This document shows positions 23,792 to 35,157 of a stretch of DNA of 64,000 nt, piece after piece. Under the pieces are notes generated by a model. It was not told the DNA's origin and ran no database searches. It saw only the letters and a list, made by a program, of their open reading frames with translations. Source of the stretch: Helichrysum umbraculigerum (taxonomy: Eukaryota; Streptophyta; Magnoliopsida; Asterales; Asteraceae). Position numbers and translations under genes: made by a program. The DNA lies in contig CATIUR010000005.1 of assembly GCA_949592205.1 (NCBI GenBank), positions 86,362,777 to 86,426,776 on the forward strand, read 5' to 3'. Position 1 is the stretch's first letter. Each line of letters starts with the position of its first letter.

Positions 23792-24560
23792 ATATGATCA
23801 GGCATTCCTGAGGATCTTGAACGGGATCTGATGAAATTCTTGAATCAGAGGAAGTCAACTTTTTCCTGGAAGCCGGAGGATATGACAGGTATATCTAAAG
23901 ATATTATAACTCATAAACTTAAATTGATAACAATTTCAGGCCGGTTCAACAAAAGAGAAGAAAATTTGCACCGGAAAGGAATGCTATTATCCAGGCAGAT
24001 GTTGAAAGACTACTTGCTTCTGGCATGATAAGGGAAGTAAAGTTCCCAAGATGGTTGGCAAACGTGGTGGTGGTACAAAAGAAAAATGGGAAATAGAGAG
24101 TGTGTGTGGACTATACGGATCTCAATAAAACCTGCCCAAAGGATCCTTTTCCATTGCCTCATATAGATTCAATGGTGGATGCTACAGCTGGGCATGAGAT
24201 CCTAACCTTCATGGATGCTTCATCGGGATTTCAACAAATTCAGATGGAACCTTCAGACCAGGAAGACACAGCCTTCATAACCCCTACAGGTATCTATTGT
24301 TATATTGCTATGCCTTTTGGTCTTAAAAATGCAGGTGCGACATATCAAAGGCTGGTCAACATGATGTTCAAAGACCAATTGGGAAGCACAATGGAAGTAT
24401 ACATTGACGATATGGTAGTGAAGTCAAAGAAAACTGAGGATCATCTTTAGGATCTCAAGGTGGCCTTTGACATTCTGGATCAGTACAACATGAAGCTTAA
24501 TCCTGCGAAATGCCACTTTGGAGTGGGGGCAGGAAAATTCTTGGGATACATGGTGACTGA
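23792..24560 (+). pseudogene. pol: Tat pol: start of reverse transcriptase (broken, truncated)
   Basis: Coding resumes after the solo LTR with GIPEDLERDLMKFL and FSWKPEDMTGIS, then is shifted and stopped near 24028. From about 24091 a TAG appears where Trp is expected (before RVCVDYTDLNKTCPKDPFPLP). RT then continues with ILTFMDASSGFQQI, AMPFGLKNAGATYQRL and the YIDDMVVKS active site, a stop at 24448-24450, and KCHFGVGAGKFLGYMVT up to the Athila insertion at 24561. RNase H and integrase are not in the window and would lie past the right end of Athila. Confidence 0.88.
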
Positions 24561-25021
24561 TGTGACGTAAAAAGTCATGTTTTTAGAAGCTTTATTCCTC
24601 ACATTTTGGACCTTTCTTTGGTGAAAACATTCCAAAACATTGATTATTTACCAAAATTCACTAAAGTGGTTACACTCTGAAAATGCACAAAACACAGCAT
24701 TTTAATACAAGCCGATTCCTCCGACCTCATTTTCCTGTCAAGACACACTTCCTAACTTCTACCATCTGTTGTATAGGTAAAATCGAGACGGAAAAATCCG
24801 GAATCAAGTGAAACGGGCAAAGGACAGAGAAACCACTACGCTTTCAGAGCCACTAAAAGTCATTTCAACTATGCCTGAGTTCTACACATCCAATTTCTAT
24901 GAGATTAGCATCATTAGAAGCGTAACGGAATTTCGAAACCACAGGCAAAAGAATCGAGTCAAACGGACGCATAACGAAGGAGATACGGACGTTTTAAGCA
25001 ACGAACGAAATCAGACGGACA

Positions 25022-25113
25022 CCGTATACGGCCTTGGCAACCGTATACGGCCTAACCAAGACCGTATACGGCCTCATACACACCGTATACGGCCCCACCA
25101 AGGCCGTATATGG
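25022..25113. repeat. CCGTATACGG palindrome array (5' LTR)
   Basis: Perfect 10-bp palindromes begin at 25022, 25041, 25062 and 25083, and a one-base variant (CCGTATATGG) at 25104. The spacing is 19, 21, 21 and 21 bases. The array lies about 80-170 bases upstream of the TATA box. Confidence 0.95.
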
Positions 25114-25191
25114 CCCTATGTACCCTATATCGTGCTCCGTTTGCTTGTACGTGCTGCTTCGTGAGTTGTACGCGCGATTTGATGCTTTGCC

Positions 25192-25200
25192 TATAAATAG
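25192..25200 (+). promoter_or_regulatory. TATA box of Athila 5' LTR
   Basis: TATAAATAG followed by a CT-rich leader, downstream of the palindrome array. This is the likely core promoter of the Athila transcript. Confidence 0.75.
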
Positions 25201-26977
25201 TGGACTTCTCCACACTTCTCAAACACACCATTTCTTCATTTCTCATTCTTTCCCTACACTTTCTCTCTCACACACATCACTCTCTCTAGTTTCTCTCTCT
25301 AGAGACTTTCTCTCTCTAGAATTGGGCTAGTTAGAGAGATAGTTAGGTAGGGGTAGCTTTTAGCTTTTGTACGGAGTCGCTCCAAGACATTGTATTCGCG
25401 AAGATCTGTCTGTAATAAATTCGTATCAGGTTCTATTTATATATCTCTTACTTTCCAGTTTTAAACATGTGTTGCTTTGTTTACGCTTGTTTAGGATTGT
25501 ATGCTAGATATATAATGTTAGGCTAGACATTTCTTTGTGTTTACTATGATGTAGTTATGTTAGAATAGTCAATATGTTTATGCCATGCTGTTACTCTGCC
25601 GGTGTTACTTTAAACTGTGTATGAACTCATAAACTGAATCTCAAATGTTTATCTATCCAACTTATGCTATGGTTAGAAGCTTCCTGCTAGAACTTGGCCA
25701 ATTACTAGTGGTACGTTCTCTACCTATTCTACACTTGATGATCAATGAACTTGGTATGGCTGTGTTCTCTAGATTGAAACAAATCATAAGAGACATGGAG
25801 CGTAGGATTAGAGATAGGTTAGATTCATGTTTATCTGTTAGGTATCTTTGAGAGAACTTTCGGGATATCTATGATCTGATTATTTGCTATCTGTTATGCT
25901 AGGATTACGGTGTTCTGTTATATGTCACCCTATTGCATGTTCTTGTTTGATTGTTGCCTTAGGAATGATGCATGCTAGAGTTATCCCCCTGGTTCATATC
26001 AGTAACTATATGATTAGGTTTTCAGACACGGAATATTGGTTTACACAGTAGATTAACATGCATGGAATAGTTGTGATAATTTATATCTGTAATGCTGAAC
26101 AATTTAACTGATCGTTAGCCCGATTATCCCAACTTGGTCCGCGGGATTATCCCCGTTCGTGTTCTTGTTCAATCAATAATTCACGCTACGATACAGACGT
26201 CTCTGATGACTGTGACTGGGGACCAGGATTCGAGGATAGTCGTCGGTTAAATTGGTCTGTACATTTGGGAGAATTTCCGGTGTATTTGACTTCTATAACT
26301 GCTATCCACGTGACATGTTATTTATCTGATTGCGGACAACTCTATGTTAGATATTTAATAGGCTCGTAGTTATAGCTCATTAGGATATAGGAAATCTGTG
26401 AGAGTATTGTGGAACCCTAATTAATGTAACGGAAAAACCGTAAAATGCCCTATTACTCGGTATAGTGCTGGAAACACCAATTGGTGGAGTACAAACGTAC
26501 GGAAGCCGCGGAACGGTCGTAGGTACAATACTTTGCATTAATTATGTTTCTATCCTCTCCGGATTAGTCATCACATCTAGTAGCCTTACCCTTGACTATT
26601 CATTTAAAACACATAACGAAATCATAGTAAACACTCGCTTATCCTCTGTTGACCAAGACTCCGTACAAACCCCTTTTAGTTTATTTACTTTATTTAAATT
26701 AGTATTTAGTTATAAAAACCAAACCTATCCAAAAGCTTTTAAAAACCCTAGCTAGATTTCCAAAGATAATAAAACTTCCTAGACTCTCATGCCCGTTGTA
26801 GTTTGAAGAACGACACCTGAGTCATACATACCGCTTACTGCCCTTTTAGGTCTATTAGTAGTATACAGCTTTGGATCCCCCTGCTCAATAAATTTAAACC
26901 CTGTCCGCGCGTCCTGGTTGGTCGGTTCAACGACCGGATTAAAACCCGTCCGACACCTGGGAAGCACGACAAGTTTT

Positions 26978-26995
26978 TGGCGCCGCTGCCGGGGA
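26978..26995 (+). promoter_or_regulatory. Athila primer-binding site (tRNA-Asp type)
   Basis: TGGCGCCGCTGCCGGGGA, six bases after the LTR. This is the site typical of Athila and related elements, attributed to tRNA-Asp. The same string occurs in reverse at 43214-43231 in the LARD-like element. Confidence 0.88.
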
Positions 26996-27166
26996 CTACA
27001 ACGACCGATTTTAGGAATTTTGTTATCTTAGTTATTTAGCGATCCTTACGGAAGATCAATATCATCCGGAAGTTACAGTTTTTATCCCTAGTTAGTTAGT
27101 TTTTAATTTCTCGTCCTTAGTTAAACCTATCCTTTCCAAAACCCTATTTTCTTCTAAAAACAAGTT

Positions 27167-28419
27167 ATGGCGAATCGTATCACTCTCGCCTCATCAACCC
27201 AACCACTACTAGAAGGACGAGGAGGACCAATCGTATCACCAACTGACGAAACCCCTAAAATCAGACCACATTTCATTAAATTGATTTAATCTCAGTGTCA
27301 GTTTCATGGTCTTTCGGTTGAAAATCCAAACGCCCATCTTAACAAATTCATATACCTTTCCGACTCTTTCGAACAAACCGGATCCAGTATCAAAGTCACC
27401 CGACTTCACCTGTTTCCTTACTCTTTAGCTTTCCGAGCTCAGACATGGTTCTATGAACTCGAACCCAATTCGATTCATACATGGGAGGAGATGGCTACTA
27501 AGTTCTTAACTAAGTTTTTCCCTCCGTCCCTACAAACCAAGCTCAAAAATGAAATCATTAACTTTCGTCAAGGAACTACTGAATCATTAAGCTCAGCTTG
27601 GGAACGCTTTAAGAATCTGCTTGGAAGATGTCTGAATTATTAGTTGGCTGAAACGAATCTGGTCTGCACATTCTACAACAGTCTGAATCCTCATCACCAA
27701 CAAACCCTCGATGCTGCTTCATCCGGAAATTTCATGCTACATACTTCAGAAGAAGCCTGGAAGTTGATTGAGACGATAACGATGCACCAACATGACTTGG
27801 AGCTTGATGAATCAACCTCGAAAAACAAGGACACTTCTACTCAAGCATTCGACACTTTAAGAACTCAACTCGAATCCATCTCTAAAGTTGTCAAGGATAT
27901 GCAAGATTCTTCCAAACCTAAGAAGCAACCTCAACGGCTCTTCTCACGCTCGAAGCCTAAGGAAGATGTTCTCGCCACATCTGGAACCACTGATCAAAGC
28001 ATTCATTCAAAACCTTTCACTCAGCGGTTATCCAAAAAACCCATCTCTCACTTGTTAGTTCCCTCTACACCCTCTACTTCTTTTCAACTGTCTTCTCGTC
28101 TAAACAATACGATTTTCAATAACTTCATGGTTGAGCAAAATAATAAAAATAAACAAATTGTTGATTTTCAAAACCAAATTGATAGTTTGCTTAGAATTTC
28201 AAACGATTTTATTAAGAACATGGAGGATAATGTTAAAAGATTGTTTTTTAAAGTTGAGGAGAAGCAGAGAGAAGAAGCGATTAGCAAAGCTATTCATCAT
28301 TCATCTTATGATTATGACGATATCCTTGTTGTCACTAGAGGGGGGAAAGAGACTAAGAATGAGAAATCGGTAAATATTCCTTCAAACGAACCTTCTAGTT
28401 CTTCTCTACCCACTGATTC
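27167..28419 (+). pseudogene. gag: Athila gag (two stops, interrupted by an insertion)
   Basis: The ATG at 27167 begins MANRITLASS. One frame runs to the Tekay-like insertion, with TAA at 27287-27289 and TAG at 27641-27643. It has the retrotransposon gag core (NPNAHLNKF; AFRAQTWFYELEPNSIHTW; FPPSLQTKLKNEI; FRQGTTESLSSAWERFKNLL), followed by a segment rich in charged and Ser residues. No zinc knuckle is visible in this part. The frame continues at 37171 after the insertion, whose target duplication GATTC occupies 28415-28419. Confidence 0.88.
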
Positions 28420-29325
28420 TAAAACGCCCCTCATTTAATACAACAATATAATATTAAGTTTGGCGGAAGCGACTACTTGAAATACATATTCTATTAAATC
28501 CTGCTAGAAATTTTCGTAACCCTTTATACAATATGTTTAACTACTAAACAAACATAGTTAACATGTTTGCAAACCCGAGGCATTATATACTATAAAACAT
28601 TATTTATTACAAACTGGATCAGAGTTGCAAGTTTCAAACATTCCCAGCATCAAAACGTCCCTTCCTGGCTATCCACATAATTAAACATAACCTGCAGGAA
28701 GTAAATTGAGGGATTAGCACGAAGCTAAGTGAATGAATAATCAACTACAATTCAATTTAGCTAGCAATCTGTTCACAATCAATAATGCAACAAATATCGT
28801 CAAGAGGAACGGTGGTTCCTAAGGACCCTGTTCCGGGTGGCCCCATCAGAACACTTAAATCAACTGTAGGCCAAAACAGTGATTAACCGCTAACTAAATG
28901 CTAATCTCTATCAACACATGTACGCAACCCTGTGTTGACCAACATTAGCAATCAAGTCCAACCGACAATCTAGTTGACCTCTGTATTCATCAATCAAGCT
29001 CACAGGCTAATCAAACCACCAATCAAATGGCATATCATTTCCAAGTTAACATTCTATCAATAGTAATCCTATAATTACTGATTGAAATCAAACTGACACA
29101 ACCAAATCAAACTATAAGTTTCAAATCCACTCACCTGATTCGTCTCAGTTACTTACTCAGCAGTCTTATCTCGCTGAGCCCTTGGATTATCTGAGAACAT
29201 AAAATCAATCATAAGTTAGTAATTTGTTTTCAACTAATGGTACTTATGTAATTAAACACATTACATAAGTAATCACATTGTTAATCAATTCCAAACATAA
29301 GTAACAATAATATCTTTCTACAAAA

Positions 29326-29519
29326 GTGCCACTAAAACATCAATAAAGTGCCACTAAAGGAATATTATATACAATACTCAGTCGACGTTAAACTTCTTTA
29401 CTAAGTCTCATAACTCATTAGAATTATCCACATTATAACATATATTTTCAATGGATAAGTGCCACTAAAGTACCACCTAAATGCCACTAAAGGAATATGA
29501 CATAAGAAGTGCCACTAAA
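29326..29519. repeat. GTGCCACTAAA repeat cluster (3' LTR)
   Basis: Copies or one-to-two-base variants lie at 29326, 29348, 29459, 29470, 29481 and 29509; three of them (29459-29491) are in direct 11-bp tandem. The same cluster is present in the other LTR from about 36064. Confidence 0.88.
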
Positions 29520-29584
29520 AACACCATCTTCCAAACATTTATGCATTTTCAAATTTTGCAAAACTCATCAAATTTATTCATTCA

Positions 29585-29763
29585 AACGCGATCCAGGCAA
29601 GGGTGGTGGGATCGCGTTCGTCAGTTGAAAAAGTTCTGTGATGAAATTTCACATGGTAACGCGATCCGGGTAACATGAGCTGGATCGCGTTCCTAAGAAG
29701 AAAATGTTCTGTAACCGTTTTTCATATAGCAACGCGATCCAGGCAAAGGGTCAGGATCGCGTT
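29585..29763. repeat. Three-hairpin array AACGCGATCC/GGATCGCGTT (3' LTR)
   Basis: The arm AACGCGATCC is followed 13-14 bases later by its exact reverse complement GGATCGCGTT, three times: 29585-29618, 29658-29691 and 29731-29763. The unit period is 73 bases. The 10-bp arms are identical in all three units while the loops and spacers vary. The second LTR has the same array at 36323-36501. Confidence 0.93.
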
Positions 29764-30427
29764 CCTACGCGTTTCAGCTCTTATTCAGACCTGCAAACAC
29801 ACAGCTTAAACCCAATTTCATATATCACCAACAAACAACCACAAACTCGTTTCTAGCAACATTTTTCAGCCTATATATCATCATTTAAGCATATTACAAC
29901 ATGTAATAACATCAAAATCATCAAACATCTCTATTCACTCAATTTATGAACTAAACCAAATCAAAAACTTACCAAATCAAGGATTTCAAAGTGAAGATGA
30001 TGATGTTTATGCTATCACAAGATCACAATCAGCTCAAGATCACTAATTTGAATTTGAATCAAGATTTCTAAGTGATTTGAGGGTTTTAGAGGTTTTAGGT
30101 TAAGTTTCCAAATAAGGAAAGTAAAGAACTTTCCTATTTGGGAAAGTTTATAAGTCGGTCAATTTTTAACACCGACCCGTATCCACTTAAAACAATACCC
30201 TTTAAAACATATTGTCTGGAACCTAAAAACCATTTGCGAGAAACTTCTTTTATTGCACCGTCAACTATAGTAAATTAAAACAAACAATAATTTACTAAGC
30301 ACAATAAGTCCTGAGGCTTATTTAACTAAGTTTCGCAATTTAAACATATTTATCAAATAATTTCTAATATGATTAAATGTATCAATTTAAAATTAGAAAT
30401 TACCGGACCAAAAGAGAGGATGTTACA

Positions 30428-30442
30428 ACTCTCCCCCCCTTA
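30428..30442 (-). promoter_or_regulatory. Chromovirus polypurine tract
   Basis: The - strand TAAGGGGGGGAGAGT directly abuts the 3' LTR. Its first three bases are also the pol stop codon (TAA at 30440-30442). Confidence 0.9.
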
Positions 30443-30934
30443 GGAAGATTTCGTCCCCGAAATCTCATCACGATAAAATAATCCAGGATATCTGGATCTC
30501 ATACTATTCTCAGTCTCCCAAGTTAGGTTTTCACCTAAACTATGTTTCCATTTCACTAACACCATGGGAATCTGTTTCTTCCTAAGTTTAGTAACTTTTC
30601 TGTCAAGAAGTTCTACTGGTTCTTCAACTAACTTCTGACTCTGATCAACTTTCAAATCTTTCAAAGGAAGAATCTGAGACTGGTCTTCAACGTTACATTT
30701 CCTCAAATAACAAATGTTAAACGTATCATGAATACCAGCAAGCTCTGGAGGAAGATCCAATGTAACAGACTGATCATTAACAATCTGACGAATTCTAAAC
30801 GGTCCAATATATCGAGGAGCCAATTTGCCACGTTTCCCAAACCGTATTACCCCTTTCCAAGGTGAAACTTTCAAGTAAACAAGTTCACCTTCAACAAAAG
30901 TAACTGGTCGACGTTTAGGATCAGCATATTGTTT
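30440..30934 (-). pseudogene. pol: Chromovirus pol C-terminus with chromodomain-like segment
   Basis: This continues the integrase frame after a TAG at 30935-30937 (in ARDR-stop-KQYADPKRRP, where Gln is usual). It has the integrase C-terminal GPF region (KLAPRYIGPFRIRQIV) and then a chromodomain-like segment with EEPVELLDRKV, MVLVKWKHS and LTWETENSMRSRYPGLF. Such domains are thought to steer integration toward particular chromatin. It ends at the stop that overlaps the polypurine tract. Confidence 0.88.
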
Positions 30935-33900
30935 CTATCTATCACGTGCAGCTTTCAATTTTTCACGAGCCACTGCAACTTTATCAGCTGTCATTTGAAC
31001 AATATCTGGACCTGCAAACTGTTTCTCACCTGCCTCTAGCCAACAAGTTGGAGTTCTACAACGGCGACCATAAAGCATTTCATATGGAGGCATGCCAATA
31101 CTAGAATGATAAGAGTTATTATAAGCAAACTCAACCAATGGCAAATGAGAATCCCAAGAACCCCCATACTCCAGAATACAAGCTCTCAACATATCCTCCA
31201 ATGTCTGAATCGTACGTTCTGACTGACCATCTGTTTGAGGATGATAAGCTGTACTAAGATTCACTCTGGTGCCTAACTCACGCTGCAAACTTTGCCAAAA
31301 TTGAGATACAAACCTTGGATCTCTATCAGACACAATCGATAACGGAATACCATGCCGAGTAACAATCTCATTCATATATAACTGTGCAAGCTTACTCAGA
31401 GATGCAGTATCACTAGTAGCTAGAAAATGAGCACTCTTGGTTAATCGATCAACAATGACCCAAACCATGTCATTTCCACGGACAGTTCTAGGCAGTTTGG
31501 TAACAAAATCCATAGTCAATTGTTCCCACTTCCATTCGGGAATCTCAAGCTGTTTCAACGATCCATACGGCTTCTGGTGTTCAGCTTTAACTTGAGAACA
31601 AATATGACAAGAACTAACAAACCTTGCTACATCCATCTTCATTGTAGGCCACCAATACAAAGGTTTCAAGTCATTATACATTTTAGTGCTTCCTGGATGT
31701 ACAGACAATCTGGACTTATGGGCTTCATTCAGAATAATATCCCGAAGACCACCAAACAAAGGTATCCAAACACGAGACTGAAAGGTTTTTAATCCTCTCG
31801 AATCATCCAATAACAATTCCTTTCGATTCAACATAATTTCAGATTTCAAATTATGATCTAACAAAGCCTTTAACTGTGCAGCTTTTATCTGAGCCACCAA
31901 ATCAGAAGAAACTTCTAAACGCATAACATAAACTCGATCAGAAGTTACCTTGCGGCTTAAAGCATCAGCAACCACATTGGCTTTCCCTGGATGGTATTTA
32001 ATCTCACAATCATAATCTTTGATTAATTCTAACCATCGTCTCTGCCGCATATTCAACTCTTGCTGTGAAAATATATACTGAAGACTCTTGTGATCTGTAC
32101 AAATAACACATTTAGTACTATACAAGTAATGCCTCCAGATTTTTAAAGCAAACACAACTGCTGCAAGCTCTAAATCATGGGTAGGATAATTTCTTTCATG
32201 AGGTTTGAGCTGACGAGAAGCATAAGCAATCACACGATCTCGCTGCATCAAAACACAACCCAAACCAGCAATCGATGCATCACAATAAACAATAAAATCA
32301 TCGGACCCATCTGGCAATGCTAACACAGGAGCCTGACATAACAACTGTTTCAGAGTCTGAAAAGCTGTTTCCTGTTGTTCAGTCCATATAAACTTTTCAT
32401 CCTTATGGGTCAATTTAGTCAACGAACCGGCAATTTTAGAAAAATCTTTAATAAACTTCCGGTAATAACCCGCCAAACCAAGAAAACTTTTTATTTCTGA
32501 AGCAGACTTTGGAGCTTTCCAATTCATTACAGCTTCAATTTTCGAAGGATCAACTTTAACACCATCATTACAAATAATATGACCCAAAAACTGTACTTCC
32601 CGAATCCAAAATTCACATTTAGAAAACTTTGCATACAAATGTTCTCTCTTTAAGGTTTCTAATACCAACCTCAAATGCATTCCATGCTCTGATTCGGATT
32701 TAGAATATACCAAAATGTCATCGATAAACACAATCACAAATTTATCAAGAAAAGGTCGACAAACACGGTTCATCAAATCCATAAAAACTGCGGGAGCATT
32801 CGTCAAACCAAAAGGCATAACCAGGAATTCAAAATGACCATACCTGGTTCTAAATGCAGTTTTAGGAATATCACAATCCCTAACACGAACTTGATGATAA
32901 CCTGATCTCAAATCAATCTTTGAATAAAATGAAGATCCCTGCAACTGATCAAATAAATCATCTATCCGAGGCAGAGGATATTTATTCTTTACTGTCCTTT
33001 TATTCAATTCCCTATAATCAATGCACATTCTAAAAGAGCCATCTTTCTTTTTCACAAACAGAACTGGTGCACCCCAGGGAGAAGAACTAGGTCTAATAAA
33101 CCCTTTATCCAACAACTCCTGTATCTGATTCATCATTTCACGTATCTCAGACGGAGCTAATCTATAAGGGGCTTTGGCTATAGGTGAAGAGCCAGGAACA
33201 AGATCAATCTGGTATTCAACTTCCCTAACCGGTGGTAAACCAGGTAATTCATCAGGGAATACTTCCGGATACTCAGAAACAACCGGTACATCAGAAAGGG
33301 ACTTCTTTTCTAACTTAGCATCAATCACATAAGCTAGATACGATTCACAGCCCTTGGACAAAGATTTCATAGCTTTCATCATACTAATCAAAGGTATACA
33401 AACATTATCCCGTTCTCCTCGAGCCACGACATATGACTTTTCAGAGATTGGAATTCTAATCAGCTTATTGTGGCAATCTATGCTTGCTTTATACTGACTT
33501 AACCAATCCATACCAATAATCACATCAAAACTAGCAATTGGCATCAACAGAAAGGAAATTGGGAAAGTCTGGCTATCTATTATAATACTAGCTCCAATTA
33601 CCGAGGTGGTAACAGGAACCGATTTGCCACTAGCTATTTCTACTTCAACTGGGTTTGTTATCACAGTAGGCATCATTTTCAACTTATCACAGAAGTACAT
33701 GGATACGAAAGAACAATTTGCACCAGAATCAAATAAAACACGAGCTGGTACAGAATTTACAAGAAAAGTACCCGTGATCACGTCATCTGTATGGACAGCT
33801 TCATCAACTGTCATTTGAAAAGCCCTACTAACTGCAGATGGCGGATTCTTCCGCTTCTGACCGGAAGAAGCTGATGAACCAACAACTGTCCCCGAACCCT

Positions 33901-34348
33901 GTCTCTTAGCCTCAGAACACTGATTTGCACGATGACCTTCCTTATGGCAATTCCAACACACATAAGTGGGAAAAACACAATCTTTGGCTTCATGCCCAAT
34001 CACACCACATTTTACACATCTAGTGGTTTGCACAGTACACGGCCCAAAATGTCTAGCTCTACACTTAATACACCAATTGGGACGATCAGAAGTACCACTA
34101 CGACTTTCTTGTTTCTTACCCTGCTGATTTCCTTGCCACCGTTGCTTACCTTTACCAGAAGATTCACTCTTAGATTTTTGAGAAACCATTTCTTTACTTG
34201 ATGCCTGTTGAGGTTTTAAATCACTGTCAACAGATCGAGCTAACATGAAAGCTTGAGAAAGAGAGCCAGCTAATCTCACTGAAGTTCGATACTGATTAGG
34301 TAAAGTACCCACAAACTGTTCTATCTGAGTTCTCTCATCAGGAACCCA
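30935..34348 (-). pseudogene. pol: Chromovirus gag C-terminus, protease, RT, RNase H and integrase
   Basis: This is one open frame of over 1,120 codons between two TAG codons. In order it has three zinc knuckles (CIKCRARHFGPC, CVKCGVIGHEAKDC, CWNCHKEGHRANQC), protease VLFDSGANCSFVS, RT with FRMCIDYRELNK, MPFGLTNAPAVF and the FIDDILVYSKS active site (about 32716-32730), RNase H with IVYCDASIAGLGCVLMQ and ADALSRK, and integrase with the zinc region ending CHICSQVK, a D in LTMDFVTKLP, a D in IVSDRDPRF and an E in TDGQSERTIQTLE. All catalytic motifs are present. Only the two TAGs disrupt the polyprotein. Confidence 0.95.
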
Positions 34349-34996
34349 CTACTGAACAAACCTGAGTTTCTCTGTAAACTGATTTATCAAATCATCCATT
34401 GACATGTTATCAGTTAATTGCAAATCCATAAACTCTTTTCTAATCCGAGCTATATCATAGTTTGAACAATACTGCTTACAAACTTCATTACGAAAATCAG
34501 ACCATCGGATAGATGCTTTCTGAAAAGAAGTTAATACAGAAGTAATCGAATCCCACCAATTCATAGCTGCTCCTTTTAAAAGTTGAGTTGCATAAGGAAC
34601 TTTTAGTTCTTCCTCACATTGACAGACTTCAAATTTCTTTTCAACATCTCTCAACCAATCTAGAGTTACAGAAGGATTCGTACTACCCGAATACACAGAC
34701 GGATTACTGCTCATAAAGGTTTTAAAGGAACACACCTTTTGCTTTGGCGGTGAAATCGTACCAAACACAGGATGAGATGATTCAGCCTCTTTTTGTTGTT
34801 TATACATTCTAAGTGCTTGGTTTTCCTCTTCCAATTGAAGTAGATACTGATCCCTTTCTGCCTCCTCTCTAGCATGGAAAGAAGTACCAGCATTCTCATT
34901 CCGGTCATCATGAGTCTCAGCAGCAACTTCAGGCCTTGAGGCATTATTAGGGTTAACAGGTAGTTGCTCGTTATCCGCCATATCTGTAAACACCAC
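34349..34996 (-). pseudogene. gag: Chromovirus gag N-terminus
   Basis: The likely start is the ATG at about 34981 (MADNEQL), with an in-frame ATG upstream at 34996. It has an acidic N-terminus with a Glu/Gln-rich helix (RDQYLLQLEEENQALRM), then the gag core (DWLRDVEKKFEV; LKGAAMNWWDSI; FRNEVCKQYC; FMDLQL). It ends in TAG at 34349-34351, directly followed in the same frame by WVPDER. One stop separates it from the rest of the polyprotein. Confidence 0.9.
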
Positions 34997-35142
34997 AACA
35001 GCTTACAAATCATTAGTCGTTAGCACCTATTCTACTAACCGATTCACATTCAGTACATAATCCCTTTCCCAAGAATGTTTGACACAACACAATCAAAGTT
35101 TAGGATTGAACATACAATCATATTCAATTGCCCCAAACTATT

Positions 35143-35154
35143 GCTCTGATACCA
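35143..35154 (-). promoter_or_regulatory. Chromovirus primer-binding site (tRNA-Met)
   Basis: The - strand TGGTATCAGAGC is an exact 12-base match to the tRNA-Met type, three bases from the 5' LTR edge at 35158. Confidence 0.92.
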
Positions 35155-35157
35155 ACT

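Larger units (their letters stand above)
24561..26971 (+). repeat. Athila 5' LTR
   Basis: This 2,411-bp LTR starts TGTGACGTAAAAAGTC and ends AAGCACGACA just before the primer site. The 3' LTR at 52933 starts TGTGACGCAAAAAGTC; over the first 120 bases the two agree at roughly 80%. It carries five CCGTATACGG-type palindromes, a TATA box, and pyrimidine-rich (CT) tracts just after it. Confidence 0.88.
28420..30427 (-). repeat. Chromovirus 3' LTR
   Basis: In element sense it begins TGTAACATCC and ends GGGGCGTTTTA. It is 2,008 bp, the same length as the partner at 35158-37165. It contains six GTGCCACTAAA-type repeats and three hairpin units. Confidence 0.96.

Noticed and set aside
29585..29763. 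Regular repeat-spacer pattern as a possible CRISPR array
   Set aside because: Only three units, spacers are themselves similar, each unit is a hairpin in a plant LTR, and no cas genes exist here.
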